11,889 nt of DNA from positions 1-11,889 of the forward strand of contig CALGLM010000471.1 of assembly GCA_937930275.1 (NCBI GenBank), read 5' to 3'. The notes under the pieces are model-generated. The model ran no database searches. It was not told where the DNA came from and saw only the letters and a program-made list of their open reading frames with translations. The number at the start of each line of letters is the position of its first letter. Position 1 is the first letter of the stretch. The position numbers and the translations under genes are program-made. This document shows positions 1 to 6,149 of the stretch, in pieces. This DNA is from an uncultured Ignavibacteria bacterium (lineage in GTDB: Bacteria; Bacteroidota; Ignavibacteria; Ignavibacteriales; Melioribacteraceae).

Positions 1-801
1 GAAGTTCATAAGGGACTTGGTGAAATGCAAACATTGGGCACCGGTGTAGGTGATTTGAAAAAAGTATTAAGTATCGTGAAAAATAGAGGTGTATGGGGTG
101 AAATGCAAGTTAAAGTATTAATAGAGCAAATTTTAACCCCTGATCAGTACGATATGAATGTGGTTGTAAAAGCAGGCAGCAGAGAAAACGTTGAATTTGC
201 TATAAAATTGCCCGGAAAAAACGAGCAAAAAGAAGAGATAGTCTATTTACCTATTGATTCAAAATTTCCGCTCGAAGATTATCAAAACCTTGTTTCGGCA
301 CAAGAAAATTCCGAATTACAGAAGATTGAAGAGTATAAAAAAGCGTTGGAAAATAGAATAAAAACCGAATCAAGCAGAATATCGACTAAATATATCAATC
401 CGCCCGTTACAACAGATTTTGCTGTACTATTTTTACCTTTGGAAAGTTTGTATGCCGAGGTATTAAGTATTCCCGGTTTGTATGATTTTGTACAAAGAGA
501 ACAGCGCGTTGTAATAGCGGGTCCAACTACATTATTGGCAATACTAAACAGTTTACAAATGGGATTTAAAACTTTTGCAATTCAAAAACGAAGCAGTGAA
601 GTTTGGAGATTGCTGGGAGCTATTAAAACTGATTTTAATAAATTTGGAGACTTGTTAGAAAAAACACAACAAAAACTGGATTTGGCAAGTAAAGAAATAG
701 GAGAAGCTCAAAAACAAAGCAGAAAGATAGAACGTAAATTAGACAATGTTAAGTCGTTACCAATAGGAGAAGAAACCAACTATTTATTAGAAAATGAGTA
801 A
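1..801 (+). CDS. rmuC: RmuC family protein, C-terminal part (5' end outside window)
   Basis: The reading frame is open from base 1 to the TAA at 799-801, giving 266 residues. An ATG at 25 is internal, because the frame and family similarity continue upstream of it. The RVWGEMQ-like block (GVWGEMQVKVLIEQIL, about residues 38-53 of the fragment) and the LPIDSKFPLEDY block are the hallmarks of the RmuC domain. RmuC is distantly related to PD-(D/E)XK nucleases, and the Asp and Lys of IDSKFP fit that core. RmuC limits DNA inversion/recombination at short inverted repeats in E. coli; its biochemical activity is not settled. Full proteins are about 400-500 residues with an N-terminal membrane anchor and coiled coil, so about half is missing off the left edge. 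The C-terminus is rich in Lys, Gln and Glu and probably helical. Identity is fairly sure; the function is known only by family. Confidence 0.9.
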   Translation, partial: EVHKGLGEMQTLGTGVGDLKKVLSIVKNRGVWGEMQVKVLIEQILTPDQYDMNVVVKAGSRENVEFAIKLPGKNEQKEEIVYLPIDSKFPLEDYQNLVSAQENSELQKIEEYKKALENRIKTESSRISTKYINPPVTTDFAVLFLPLESLYAEVLSIPGLYDFVQREQRVVIAGPTTLLAILNSLQMGFKTFAIQKRSSEVWRLLGAIKTDFNKFGDLLEKTQQKLDLASKEIGEAQKQSRKIERKLDNVKSLPIGEETNYLLENE

Positions 802-855
802 AGATAAGAACTAAATTTTATTTAGCCTTGTTCATCTATAAAAAGAAAGGAAACA

Positions 856-1605
856 ATGAAGATAGAATTATCTATTTTAGATATAATTGAAGAGACAATT
901 AATACTAAATCGTTTATTTTGAAAGACGTTAACAATAAAATAAAAGATTTTAATGACGGGCAATATATAACTTTAAATATAATACAAAATAATGAATTAA
1001 TAAAAAGGAGCTATTCAATCTCTTCACCTGCGGAAATACTTCCTTTATTACGAATTACGGTTAAAAATAATAGCAATTCACCCGAATACACTTCGTTTTG
1101 TAATAATTTAAAAATAGGGGATATACTTGAAGCCGAACCAATTACGGGCAATTTTTATATCACTGAAAAAGAAAATATAAAAAAATATTTATTTATTGCT
1201 GCCGGTAGCGGAATAACTCCGATAATTTCTATGATAAGGGGAATAACTAAAAGACGACAAGATGTTGAAGTTAAGTTGCTTTATCAAAACAGAAATGAAG
1301 ATTTAGTTATTTTTAAGGATGAGATTGAAGAATTAAGCAAAAAATATAGTAACTTTAGTTATGAGCTTATCTTTAGTAAACCTGTTGATATTCAAAAGCA
1401 TGAATCAATTAGAATCAATCCCGCTTTTGTGTCGTATTACTATGTAAAAAACAAAGAATTAATCAATTCATCCGAAATTTTTGTATGTGGTCCCAATCAA
1501 TTTATAGATATGATATTCGGTACATTAAAAGAGTTCGGAATAAAAGAAAATAGACTATTTAGGGAGATTTTTGTTAAAAAAGAAGTTTTAGATACAAAAT
1601 ATTAA
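856..1605 (+). CDS. ferredoxin-NADP reductase-like FAD/NAD(P)-binding oxidoreductase
   Basis: This 249-residue protein has the two-domain FNR fold. A FAD-binding beta barrel covers about residues 1-105 with the flavin motif RSYS at 51-54 and GNFYI at 99-103. An NAD(P)-binding domain follows, with GSGITP at 117-122 and CGP at 211-213. It would pass electrons between NAD(P)H and a one-electron carrier. The C-terminal plant-type 2Fe-2S domain of PaaE/Hmp-like relatives is absent, and no oxygenase or ferredoxin gene lies beside it, so substrate and partner are unknown. The start is supported by AAAGGA a few bases upstream. It lies 54 bp after rmuC with no terminator between, so the two may be co-transcribed. 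Serine, asparagine and isoleucine are abundant and the gene is more AT-rich than the ribosomal genes downstream. Fold assignment is firm; the specific role is not. Confidence 0.85.
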   Translation: MKIELSILDIIEETINTKSFILKDVNNKIKDFNDGQYITLNIIQNNELIKRSYSISSPAEILPLLRITVKNNSNSPEYTSFCNNLKIGDILEAEPITGNFYITEKENIKKYLFIAAGSGITPIISMIRGITKRRQDVEVKLLYQNRNEDLVIFKDEIEELSKKYSNFSYELIFSKPVDIQKHESIRINPAFVSYYYVKNKELINSSEIFVCGPNQFIDMIFGTLKEFGIKENRLFREIFVKKEVLDTKY

Positions 1606-1740
1606 ATAACGACTAAATTTGAATAAAAAAAAGTAAAAAATAATTTAAAAAAGTATTATTTTTCTTGCATAAAAATAATTTTAATGTTATTTTAACAGTC
1701 TAAATTTTTGTTCTTAAAAATATTTGAACTGAGTAAAAAA
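1606..1740. repeat. AT-only inverted repeats between oxidoreductase gene and tRNA promoter
   Basis: This gap holds no gene. AAAAATAAT occurs at 1636-1644 and again at 1671-1679, with its exact inverse ATTATTTTT at 1655-1663 between them, so two alternative 9-bp hairpins can form. A further short hairpin (AAAATAA with TTATTTT) lies near 1673-1693. The stems contain no G or C, so they are weak. They might end transcription of the oxidoreductase gene, but they may equally be chance in such AT-rich DNA. Confidence 0.35.
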
Positions 1741-1744
1741 ATAG

Positions 1745-1775
1745 TTGCGTAAAAAAAAATATTTAACTATATTTG
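1745..1775 (+). promoter_or_regulatory. Bacteroidota-type promoter for the tRNA genes
   Basis: TTG at 1745-1747 (within GTTG) is followed after exactly 20 bp by TATATTTG at 1768-1775. The known consensus of the Bacteroidota primary sigma factor is TTTG, 19-21 bp, TAnnTTTG. The -7 element matches fully and ends 16 bp before the tRNA-Leu. Transcription would start near 1781-1783, leaving a short 5' leader for RNase P removal. Confidence 0.75.
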
Positions 1776-1791
1776 AAACTCAAAATAAAAC

Positions 1792-1877
1792 GCCGGGGTG
1801 GCGGAATAGGTAGACGCACAGGACTTAAAATCCTGTGGGTGGTCACACCCGTGCCGGTTCGAGTCCGGCCCTCGGTA
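1792..1877 (+). tRNA. tRNA-Leu (anticodon UAA)
   Basis: The 86-nt cloverleaf has acceptor arms GCCGGGG (1792-1798) and CCTCGGT (1870-1876), with a G-U first pair and discriminator A at 1877. The anticodon stem is CAGGA/TCCTG around a loop holding TAA at 1826-1828. The long class II variable arm, GGGTG...CACCC type, follows, and the T stem-loop is GCCGG-TTCGAGT-CCGGC at 1853-1869. CCA is not encoded (the next bases are CAC), so it must be added enzymatically. UAA reads UUA and UUG; UUA is the dominant leucine codon in the neighbouring genes, so this should be a heavily used tRNA. Confidence 0.96.
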
Positions 1878-1906
1878 CACTTAAAATAAAGAGCTTATTG
1901 AACCTC

Positions 1907-1980
1907 GGGTTCTTAGCTCAGCTGGTTAGAGCGTCTGTTTGACGTACAGAAGGCCAGAGGTTCGAATCCTCTAGAACCCA
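1907..1980 (+). tRNA. tRNA-Val (anticodon GAC)
   Basis: The 74-nt cloverleaf has acceptor arms GGGTTCT (1907-1913) and AGAACCC (1973-1979), fully paired, with discriminator A at 1980. The anticodon stem TCTGT/ACAGA encloses loop TTGACGT with anticodon GAC at 1941-1943, which reads GUC and GUU. The T arm CCAGAGG-TTCGAATC-CTCT region is standard. CCA is not encoded. It lies 29 nt after tRNA-Leu and probably shares its transcript. Confidence 0.95.
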
Positions 1981-1986
1981 CATCAT

Positions 1987-2009
1987 CGGAGTTAGCTCCG
2001 TTTTTTTTT
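1987..2009 (+). terminator. intrinsic terminator after the tRNA pair, just upstream of thrS
   Basis: CGGAG (1987-1991), loop TTAG and CTCCG (1996-2000) form a 5-bp GC-rich stem, followed by nine T residues (2001-2009). It is a compact but classical Rho-independent terminator for the tRNA transcript. Only 14 nt separate its T-run from the thrS start codon, leaving no room for a separate thrS promoter after it. Confidence 0.85.
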
Positions 2010-2023
2010 ATATATAGGTTATT

Positions 2024-3955
2024 ATGGAAAAGATTAAAGTAAAATTTCCCGACAATACCGTAAAAGAATTTGATGGTGGGATTACTGCACATGATATTGC
2101 TAAGTCAATATCTTCTCGTTTAGCCGATGAAGCACTTGTTGCTAAAGTTAACGGCAAAGTTGTAGATTTAAATTCACCCATAAATTCTGACTGCGATTTA
2201 CAGATTCTTACTTTCGATAGCCCCGAAGGTAAAGAAACTTATTGGCATTCCAGTTCACATTTAATGGCACATGCCATAACTAAATTATATCCCGAAGCTA
2301 AATTTGGCGTTGGTCCTGCAATAGAAACCGGTTTTTATTATGATATAGATATAAATACTCGTTTAACTGAAGAAGACCTTGTTAAAATTGAAAACAAAAT
2401 GGTTGAACTTTCAAAAGAAGATAAACCTTTTTGTCGTAAAGAACTTTCAAAAGAAGCAGCGCGCAAGTTTTTTGAAGCAAAAGGCGATGAATATAAACTT
2501 GAATTAATTGACGGTTTGGATGAAGAAACTACCGCTATTAGTATTTATGAAGAAGGTGATTTTACCGATTTATGTCGTGGTCCTCATTTACCGGGTGCGG
2601 GTAAAATTAAATTTTTTAAGTTATTAAGCGTTTCCGGAAGTTATTGGCGTGGTGACGAAAAAAATAAACGTATGCAGCGTATATACGGAATTTCGTTTCC
2701 GAAGAAAAAAATGTTGGATGATTATTTAACATTTTTAGAAGAAGCTAAAAAACGTGACCATCGCAAATTAGGTAAACAATTAGATTTATTTAGCATACAT
2801 GACGAAGCCGGAGCAGGATTGGTTTATTGGCATCCGAAAGGTGCTCGTATTCGTCACGAAATTGAAAAATTTTGGAAAGAAGCGCATTTTGAAAACGGTT
2901 ATGATATAGTTTATTCGCCACATGTCGGCAAAAGCTGGCTATGGGAAACAAGCGGACACCTTGTAAACTACAAAGATAATATGTACGCTCCGCTTACTAT
3001 TGATGAACAAGATTATTACATTAAACCGATGAACTGCCCGTTCCATATTTTAATGTACCAAACGGAATTGCGCTCATATCGTGATTTACCTTTACGCTGG
3101 GCAGAATTAGGCACAGTATATCGCTACGAAAAGAGCGGTGTTTTACACGGTTTATTACGTGTACGCGGGTTTACGCAAGATGATGCTCATATTTTCTGTA
3201 CTCAAGAACAAATTGAAGACGAAATAATCGAAGTAATTCGTTTTTCGCTTTATATGTGGAAATCATTTGGCTTTGAAAACTTAAAGTTTTATGTTGCAAC
3301 TCGCCCTGAAAAAGCTGTAGGTGAAGATGCACTATGGGATAAAGCTACTGATTCGTTAATAAATGCTCTTAAACGCGAAAATTTAGATTATGAATTAGAT
3401 GAAGGTGGCGGTGCATTTTACGGTCCCAAAATAGATATAAAGATTAAAGATGCAATAAATCGTGAATGGCAGATGAGCACAATTCAATTTGATTTTAATT
3501 TGCCGGAAAGATTTAATATGAGCTATATAGGCGAAGACGGAAAAGAACATCGTCCGTTTATGGTTCATCGTGCATTATTAGGCTCGTTAGAAAGATTTTT
3601 TGGTGTATTATTAGAACATCACGGCGGTTCGTTCCCGCTATGGTTAGCGCCTGTACAAGTTGCGGTAGTTCCTATTTCTCAAAACTTTTTTGACTATGCC
3701 CAAGAAGTTGAAAAAGAACTTAAAAAAGCAGGAATAAGAGTAACATTAGATAAACGAAATGAAAAAATAGGTTATAAAATACGTGATTGGGAAACTAATA
3801 AAGTTCCCTACATGTTAATTTTAGGCGAAAAAGAACAAACACAAGGCGTAGTTTCAGTACGCAAACATAAAGAAGGCGATAAAGGAAGCGTAAAATTGAG
3901 CGAACTTATATCGGAATTAAAGAATAAAATAGAAAACAAATTAAACAACAATTAG
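2024..3955 (+). CDS. thrS: threonine--tRNA ligase
   Basis: This class II synthetase charges tRNA-Thr with threonine using ATP. The 643 residues match the family's usual size. The order is TGS domain (about 1-63), the editing domain with HSSSH (His75, His79) and CRGPH (Cys184, His188) that clears Ser-tRNA-Thr, the catalytic core, and the anticodon-binding domain from about residue 545. The zinc ligands that select threonine are Cys338 (MNCP), His389 (DDAH) and His515 (MVHRA). Motif 2 lies at about 367-390 and motif 3 at 515-526. The ATG has a weak AGG 5 nt upstream. Arginine codons are odd: 27 of 30 are CGN, against 9 of 30 in pheT and 3 of 12 in rplT. The TAG stop is 11 nt before infC, so the two are surely co-transcribed. 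No promoter lies between the upstream terminator and this gene. Confidence 0.98.
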   Translation: MEKIKVKFPDNTVKEFDGGITAHDIAKSISSRLADEALVAKVNGKVVDLNSPINSDCDLQILTFDSPEGKETYWHSSSHLMAHAITKLYPEAKFGVGPAIETGFYYDIDINTRLTEEDLVKIENKMVELSKEDKPFCRKELSKEAARKFFEAKGDEYKLELIDGLDEETTAISIYEEGDFTDLCRGPHLPGAGKIKFFKLLSVSGSYWRGDEKNKRMQRIYGISFPKKKMLDDYLTFLEEAKKRDHRKLGKQLDLFSIHDEAGAGLVYWHPKGARIRHEIEKFWKEAHFENGYDIVYSPHVGKSWLWETSGHLVNYKDNMYAPLTIDEQDYYIKPMNCPFHILMYQTELRSYRDLPLRWAELGTVYRYEKSGVLHGLLRVRGFTQDDAHIFCTQEQIEDEIIEVIRFSLYMWKSFGFENLKFYVATRPEKAVGEDALWDKATDSLINALKRENLDYELDEGGGAFYGPKIDIKIKDAINREWQMSTIQFDFNLPERFNMSYIGEDGKEHRPFMVHRALLGSLERFFGVLLEHHGGSFPLWLAPVQVAVVPISQNFFDYAQEVEKELKKAGIRVTLDKRNEKIGYKIRDWETNKVPYMLILGEKEQTQGVVSVRKHKEGDKGSVKLSELISELKNKIENKLNNN

Positions 3956-3956
3956 T

Positions 3957-3961
3957 GAGGT
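3957..3961 (+). promoter_or_regulatory. Shine-Dalgarno that fixes the ATT start of infC
   Basis: GAGGT at 3957-3961 lies 5 nt before ATT at 3967. An in-frame TAG at 3961-3963 overlaps it, so no start codon further upstream is possible. The same GAGGT precedes rpmI at 4491-4495. Confidence 0.8.
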
Positions 3962-3966
3962 AGTAC

Positions 3967-4491
3967 ATTAGCCAACAATACCGAGTAAATAACGATATTA
4001 AAACCCCGCAAGTACGCTTAATAGATTTTGACGGAACGCAAGTTGGGGTAGTAACAATACGCGAAGCTTTAGAAAAAGCCGAACAAAGACAGCTTGATTT
4101 AGTTGAAATAGCTCCGCAAGCTCAACCACCGGTTTGCAAAATAATAGATTTTGGTAAATTTACATACGAGCTGCAAAAAAAAGAAAAGATACAAAAGAAA
4201 AAGCAGCACGTTACGGTATTAAAAGAGATAAGGCTACATCCTAATACCGATACCCATGACTTTAAATTTAAGGCACGCCATGCAATAGGATTTTTGGAAG
4301 ACGGCGATAAAGTAAAAGTATCGGTTGTGTTTAAAGGTAGAGAACTTGCATATACCCAACACGGTGAAGAATTATTAAAAGAGTTTATAATAGAAGTTCA
4401 AGATTACGGAAAAGTGGAGCAAGAAATAAAATTTGAAGGCAGAACAATGCACATGATTTTAGCTCCGCAAAAAACAAAAAAGAAAAAATAG
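3967..4491 (+). CDS. infC: translation initiation factor IF-3 (ATT start)
   Basis: IF-3 binds the 30S subunit, prevents premature 50S joining and checks the initiator tRNA and start codon. From ATT at 3967 the frame encodes 174 residues, close to the family's usual 170-180. The N-terminal domain has YRVNNDI (5-11) and VRLIDFDGTQVGVV (16-29). A Lys-rich linker (about 71-80) leads to the C-terminal domain with VLKEIRL, FLEDGDKVKVSVVFKGRE (109-126) and GRTMHMILAP (158-167). The first ATG in frame lies after residue 100, so the true start must be ATT. The only codon between the in-frame stop and ATT is TAC, and a GAGGT sits at the right distance. In E. coli the rare AUU start lets IF-3 repress its own mRNA; the same autoregulation is inferred here. 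It is 11 nt after thrS and 11 nt before rpmI. Confidence 0.96.
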   Translation: MSQQYRVNNDIKTPQVRLIDFDGTQVGVVTIREALEKAEQRQLDLVEIAPQAQPPVCKIIDFGKFTYELQKKEKIQKKKQHVTVLKEIRLHPNTDTHDFKFKARHAIGFLEDGDKVKVSVVFKGRELAYTQHGEELLKEFIIEVQDYGKVEQEIKFEGRTMHMILAPQKTKKKK

Positions 4492-4502
4492 AGGTACAGT
4501 AA

Positions 4503-4694
4503 ATGCCAAAAATGAAAAGCAACAGAGGAGCTGCTAAAACTTTTAAGTTAACCGGTTCCGGTAAAGTAAAAAGGCACAAAGCTTATTGTGCTCACATACT
4601 TACTAAAAAGACGACGAAAAGAAAAAGAAACTTACGTCAGTCAACTTTAGTTAGCGATGCAGATGCTCGCAGAGTAAAAATAATGATTCAATAA
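4503..4694 (+). CDS. rpmI: 50S ribosomal protein bL35
   Basis: The protein is 63 residues and very basic. It has the L35 signature [20 protein letters not shown] at the N-terminus and the [12 protein letters not shown] stretch near residues 41-52. It is a structural protein of the large subunit. The start has GAGGT 7 nt upstream, overlapping the infC stop region. It lies between infC and rplT, the universal order, which supports the identity. In E. coli the L20 protein represses rpmI translation through a structured leader; I see no matching pseudoknot, but did not fold the region exhaustively. Confidence 0.98.
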   Translation: MPKMKSNRGAAKTFKLTGSGKVKRHKAYCAHILTKKTTKRKRNLRQSTLVSDADARRVKIMIQ

Positions 4695-4713
4695 CCTTTT
4701 AAGGAAAAACAAA

Positions 4714-5061
4714 ATGCCTAGATCAAAAAACAAAGTGGCTTCTAAACAAAGAAGAAAAAAGCTACTTAATATGGCGAAGGGCTATTGGGGCGCCCGTAGC
4801 AACGTGATTACCGTTGCCAAGCACCATGTAGATAAAGCATTACAACATGCTTACAGAGATAGAAAAACAAAAAAACGTATTTACAGACAGCTTTGGATTG
4901 TTAGAATTAATGCTGCTGCAAGAGAAAACGGTACAACCTATAGCAGATTAATTGATGCTATGTACAAAAAAGGTTTAGAAATTAACCGTAAAGTTCTTGC
5001 CAATTTAGCTGCTGAAAATCCAAAAGCTTTTACAGATATAGTAAAATTTGTAATGAACTAA
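4714..5061 (+). CDS. rplT: 50S ribosomal protein bL20
   Basis: The protein is 115 residues, within the family's usual 115-120. The basic N-terminal tail, which threads into 23S rRNA, runs to about residue 55 ([10 protein letters not shown] at 21-30, [15 protein letters not shown] at 48-62). A globular domain follows with NGTTYSRLI (72-80) and NRKVLANLA (91-99). L20 is needed early in 50S assembly and represses its own operon in several bacteria. AAGGA lies 8 nt before the ATG. The gap after rpmI is 19 bp. A large hairpin directly follows the stop codon. Confidence 0.98.
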   Translation: MPRSKNKVASKQRRKKLLNMAKGYWGARSNVITVAKHHVDKALQHAYRDRKTKKRIYRQLWIVRINAAARENGTTYSRLIDAMYKKGLEINRKVLANLAAENPKAFTDIVKFVMN

Positions 5062-5067
5062 TTTTTT

Positions 5068-5114
5068 TACCCCTAAGCGTTTTAATAATTTCTTTATTAT
5101 TCCGTTTAGGGGTA
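5068..5114 (+). terminator. long hairpin between rplT and pheS, possible terminator or attenuator
   Basis: TACCCCTAAGCG (5068-5079) pairs over 12 bp, with one G-T pair, with CGTTTAGGGGTA-type sequence (5103-5114). Inside the loop, AATAAT (5084-5089) pairs with ATTATT (5096-5101), making one long two-part hairpin. A T-rich tract (TATTTATTTT) follows, but no pure T-run, and seven Ts precede the left arm. It may end part of the ribosomal protein transcript. TATATTTA at 5113-5120 resembles a Bacteroidota -7 element that could start pheS transcription, but the upstream element (TTC at 5090-5092) is poor. Confidence 0.6.
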
Positions 5115-5144
5115 TATTTATTTTAAATATCTGCTGAGATTACG

Positions 5145-6134
5145 ATGCGAGAAAAAATTTTACAGGCTGAAAAAGATTTTAATAACGAAATAACCCTTGT
5201 TGCCGATTTAAAACAATTAGAAGATTTTAGAATTAAATTTTTAAGTAGAAAAGGGATAATTTCTCAGCTATTTGAAGAATTTAAGGATGTTACGCCCGAA
5301 GTAAAAAGAGAAGTCGGAAAAATACTTAATACCTTAAAAAATAGCTGTAATACAAGTTTTGAAGAGCTTAAAGCTAAGCTTGAAGCTAATGCCGTATCAC
5401 ACGGTCAAAAGGTGGATTTATCGTTGCCCGAGTACGAGAAGGAATACGGAAGTCCTCATATTTTAATACAAACCCTTAACGAAATTAAATCTATATTCAA
5501 AAGTCTTGGTTTTTCGGTTTATGAAGGACCCGAACTTGAATCTGATTACAATAATTTTGAAGCATTAAACTTTCCGGCTGATCACCCGGCAAGAGATATG
5601 CAAGATACTTTTTTTATAAATGAAAACTTTTTATTACGAACACACACATCACCTGTTCAGATAAGATTAATGCAAAATAAAAAACCTCCTTTACGAGCTA
5701 TTATGCCCGGAAAAGTTTATAGAAATGAAGCGGTCAGTGCTAAAAGCTACTGCTTATTTCATCAAGTTGAAGGTTTGTATGTAGATAAAGACGTTACCTT
5801 TACGGAACTTAAAGGTACTTTGGTTTATTTTGCAAAACAATTATACGGACAGGATTTAGTATATAGATTTCGTCCGAGCTTTTTCCCGTTTACAGAACCG
5901 AGTGCCGAAATGGATATTTGGTGGCAACCGAAAGGGAAAGAAGGACGCTGGTTGGAAATATTGGGTTGCGGTATGGTTGACCCTAATGTTTTACGTAATG
6001 TAGGAATTGATCCCGAAGAATATACCGGATATGCATTTGGAATGGGAGTTGAAAGAATGACTTTGCGTAAATACGGTATTTCTGATATTAGGACTTTGTT
6101 TGATAACGATCTTCGCTTTTTAAAGCAATTTTAA
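5145..6134 (+). CDS. pheS: phenylalanine--tRNA ligase alpha subunit
   Basis: This is the catalytic subunit of the alpha2-beta2 PheRS, which charges tRNA-Phe. The 329 residues fit the family. An N-terminal coiled-coil arm that grips tRNA covers about 1-90. The class II core then shows YGSPHIL (101-107, motif 1 region), MPGKVYRNEAVSAKSYCLFHQVEG (187-210, motif 2) and GYAFGMGVERMTLRKYGISDIR (295-316, motif 3). Ala297 matches the E. coli Ala294 that sizes the phenylalanine pocket. The AVSAKSYCLFHQ variant of motif 2 is typical of Bacteroidota/Chlorobiota as far as I recall. The ribosome binding site is weak (TGAG at 5135-5138), unlike the strong sites of rplT and pheT. pheT starts 15 bp downstream. 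Confidence 0.97.
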   Translation: MREKILQAEKDFNNEITLVADLKQLEDFRIKFLSRKGIISQLFEEFKDVTPEVKREVGKILNTLKNSCNTSFEELKAKLEANAVSHGQKVDLSLPEYEKEYGSPHILIQTLNEIKSIFKSLGFSVYEGPELESDYNNFEALNFPADHPARDMQDTFFINENFLLRTHTSPVQIRLMQNKKPPLRAIMPGKVYRNEAVSAKSYCLFHQVEGLYVDKDVTFTELKGTLVYFAKQLYGQDLVYRFRPSFFPFTEPSAEMDIWWQPKGKEGRWLEILGCGMVDPNVLRNVGIDPEEYTGYAFGMGVERMTLRKYGISDIRTLFDNDLRFLKQF

Positions 6135-6136
6135 TT

Positions 6137-6141
6137 AGGAG
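6137..6141 (+). promoter_or_regulatory. Shine-Dalgarno that fixes the TTG start of pheT
   Basis: AGGAG at 6137-6141 lies 8 nt before TTG at 6150. An ATG at 6143 is too close and in another frame that stops within about 11 codons. Confidence 0.8.
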
Positions 6142-6149
6142 AATGAACT

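Noticed and set aside
1980..2023. T-box or other tRNA-sensing leader upstream of thrS
   Set aside because: The whole space between tRNA-Val and thrS is 43 nt, too short for a T-box, and no T-box sequence is visible.
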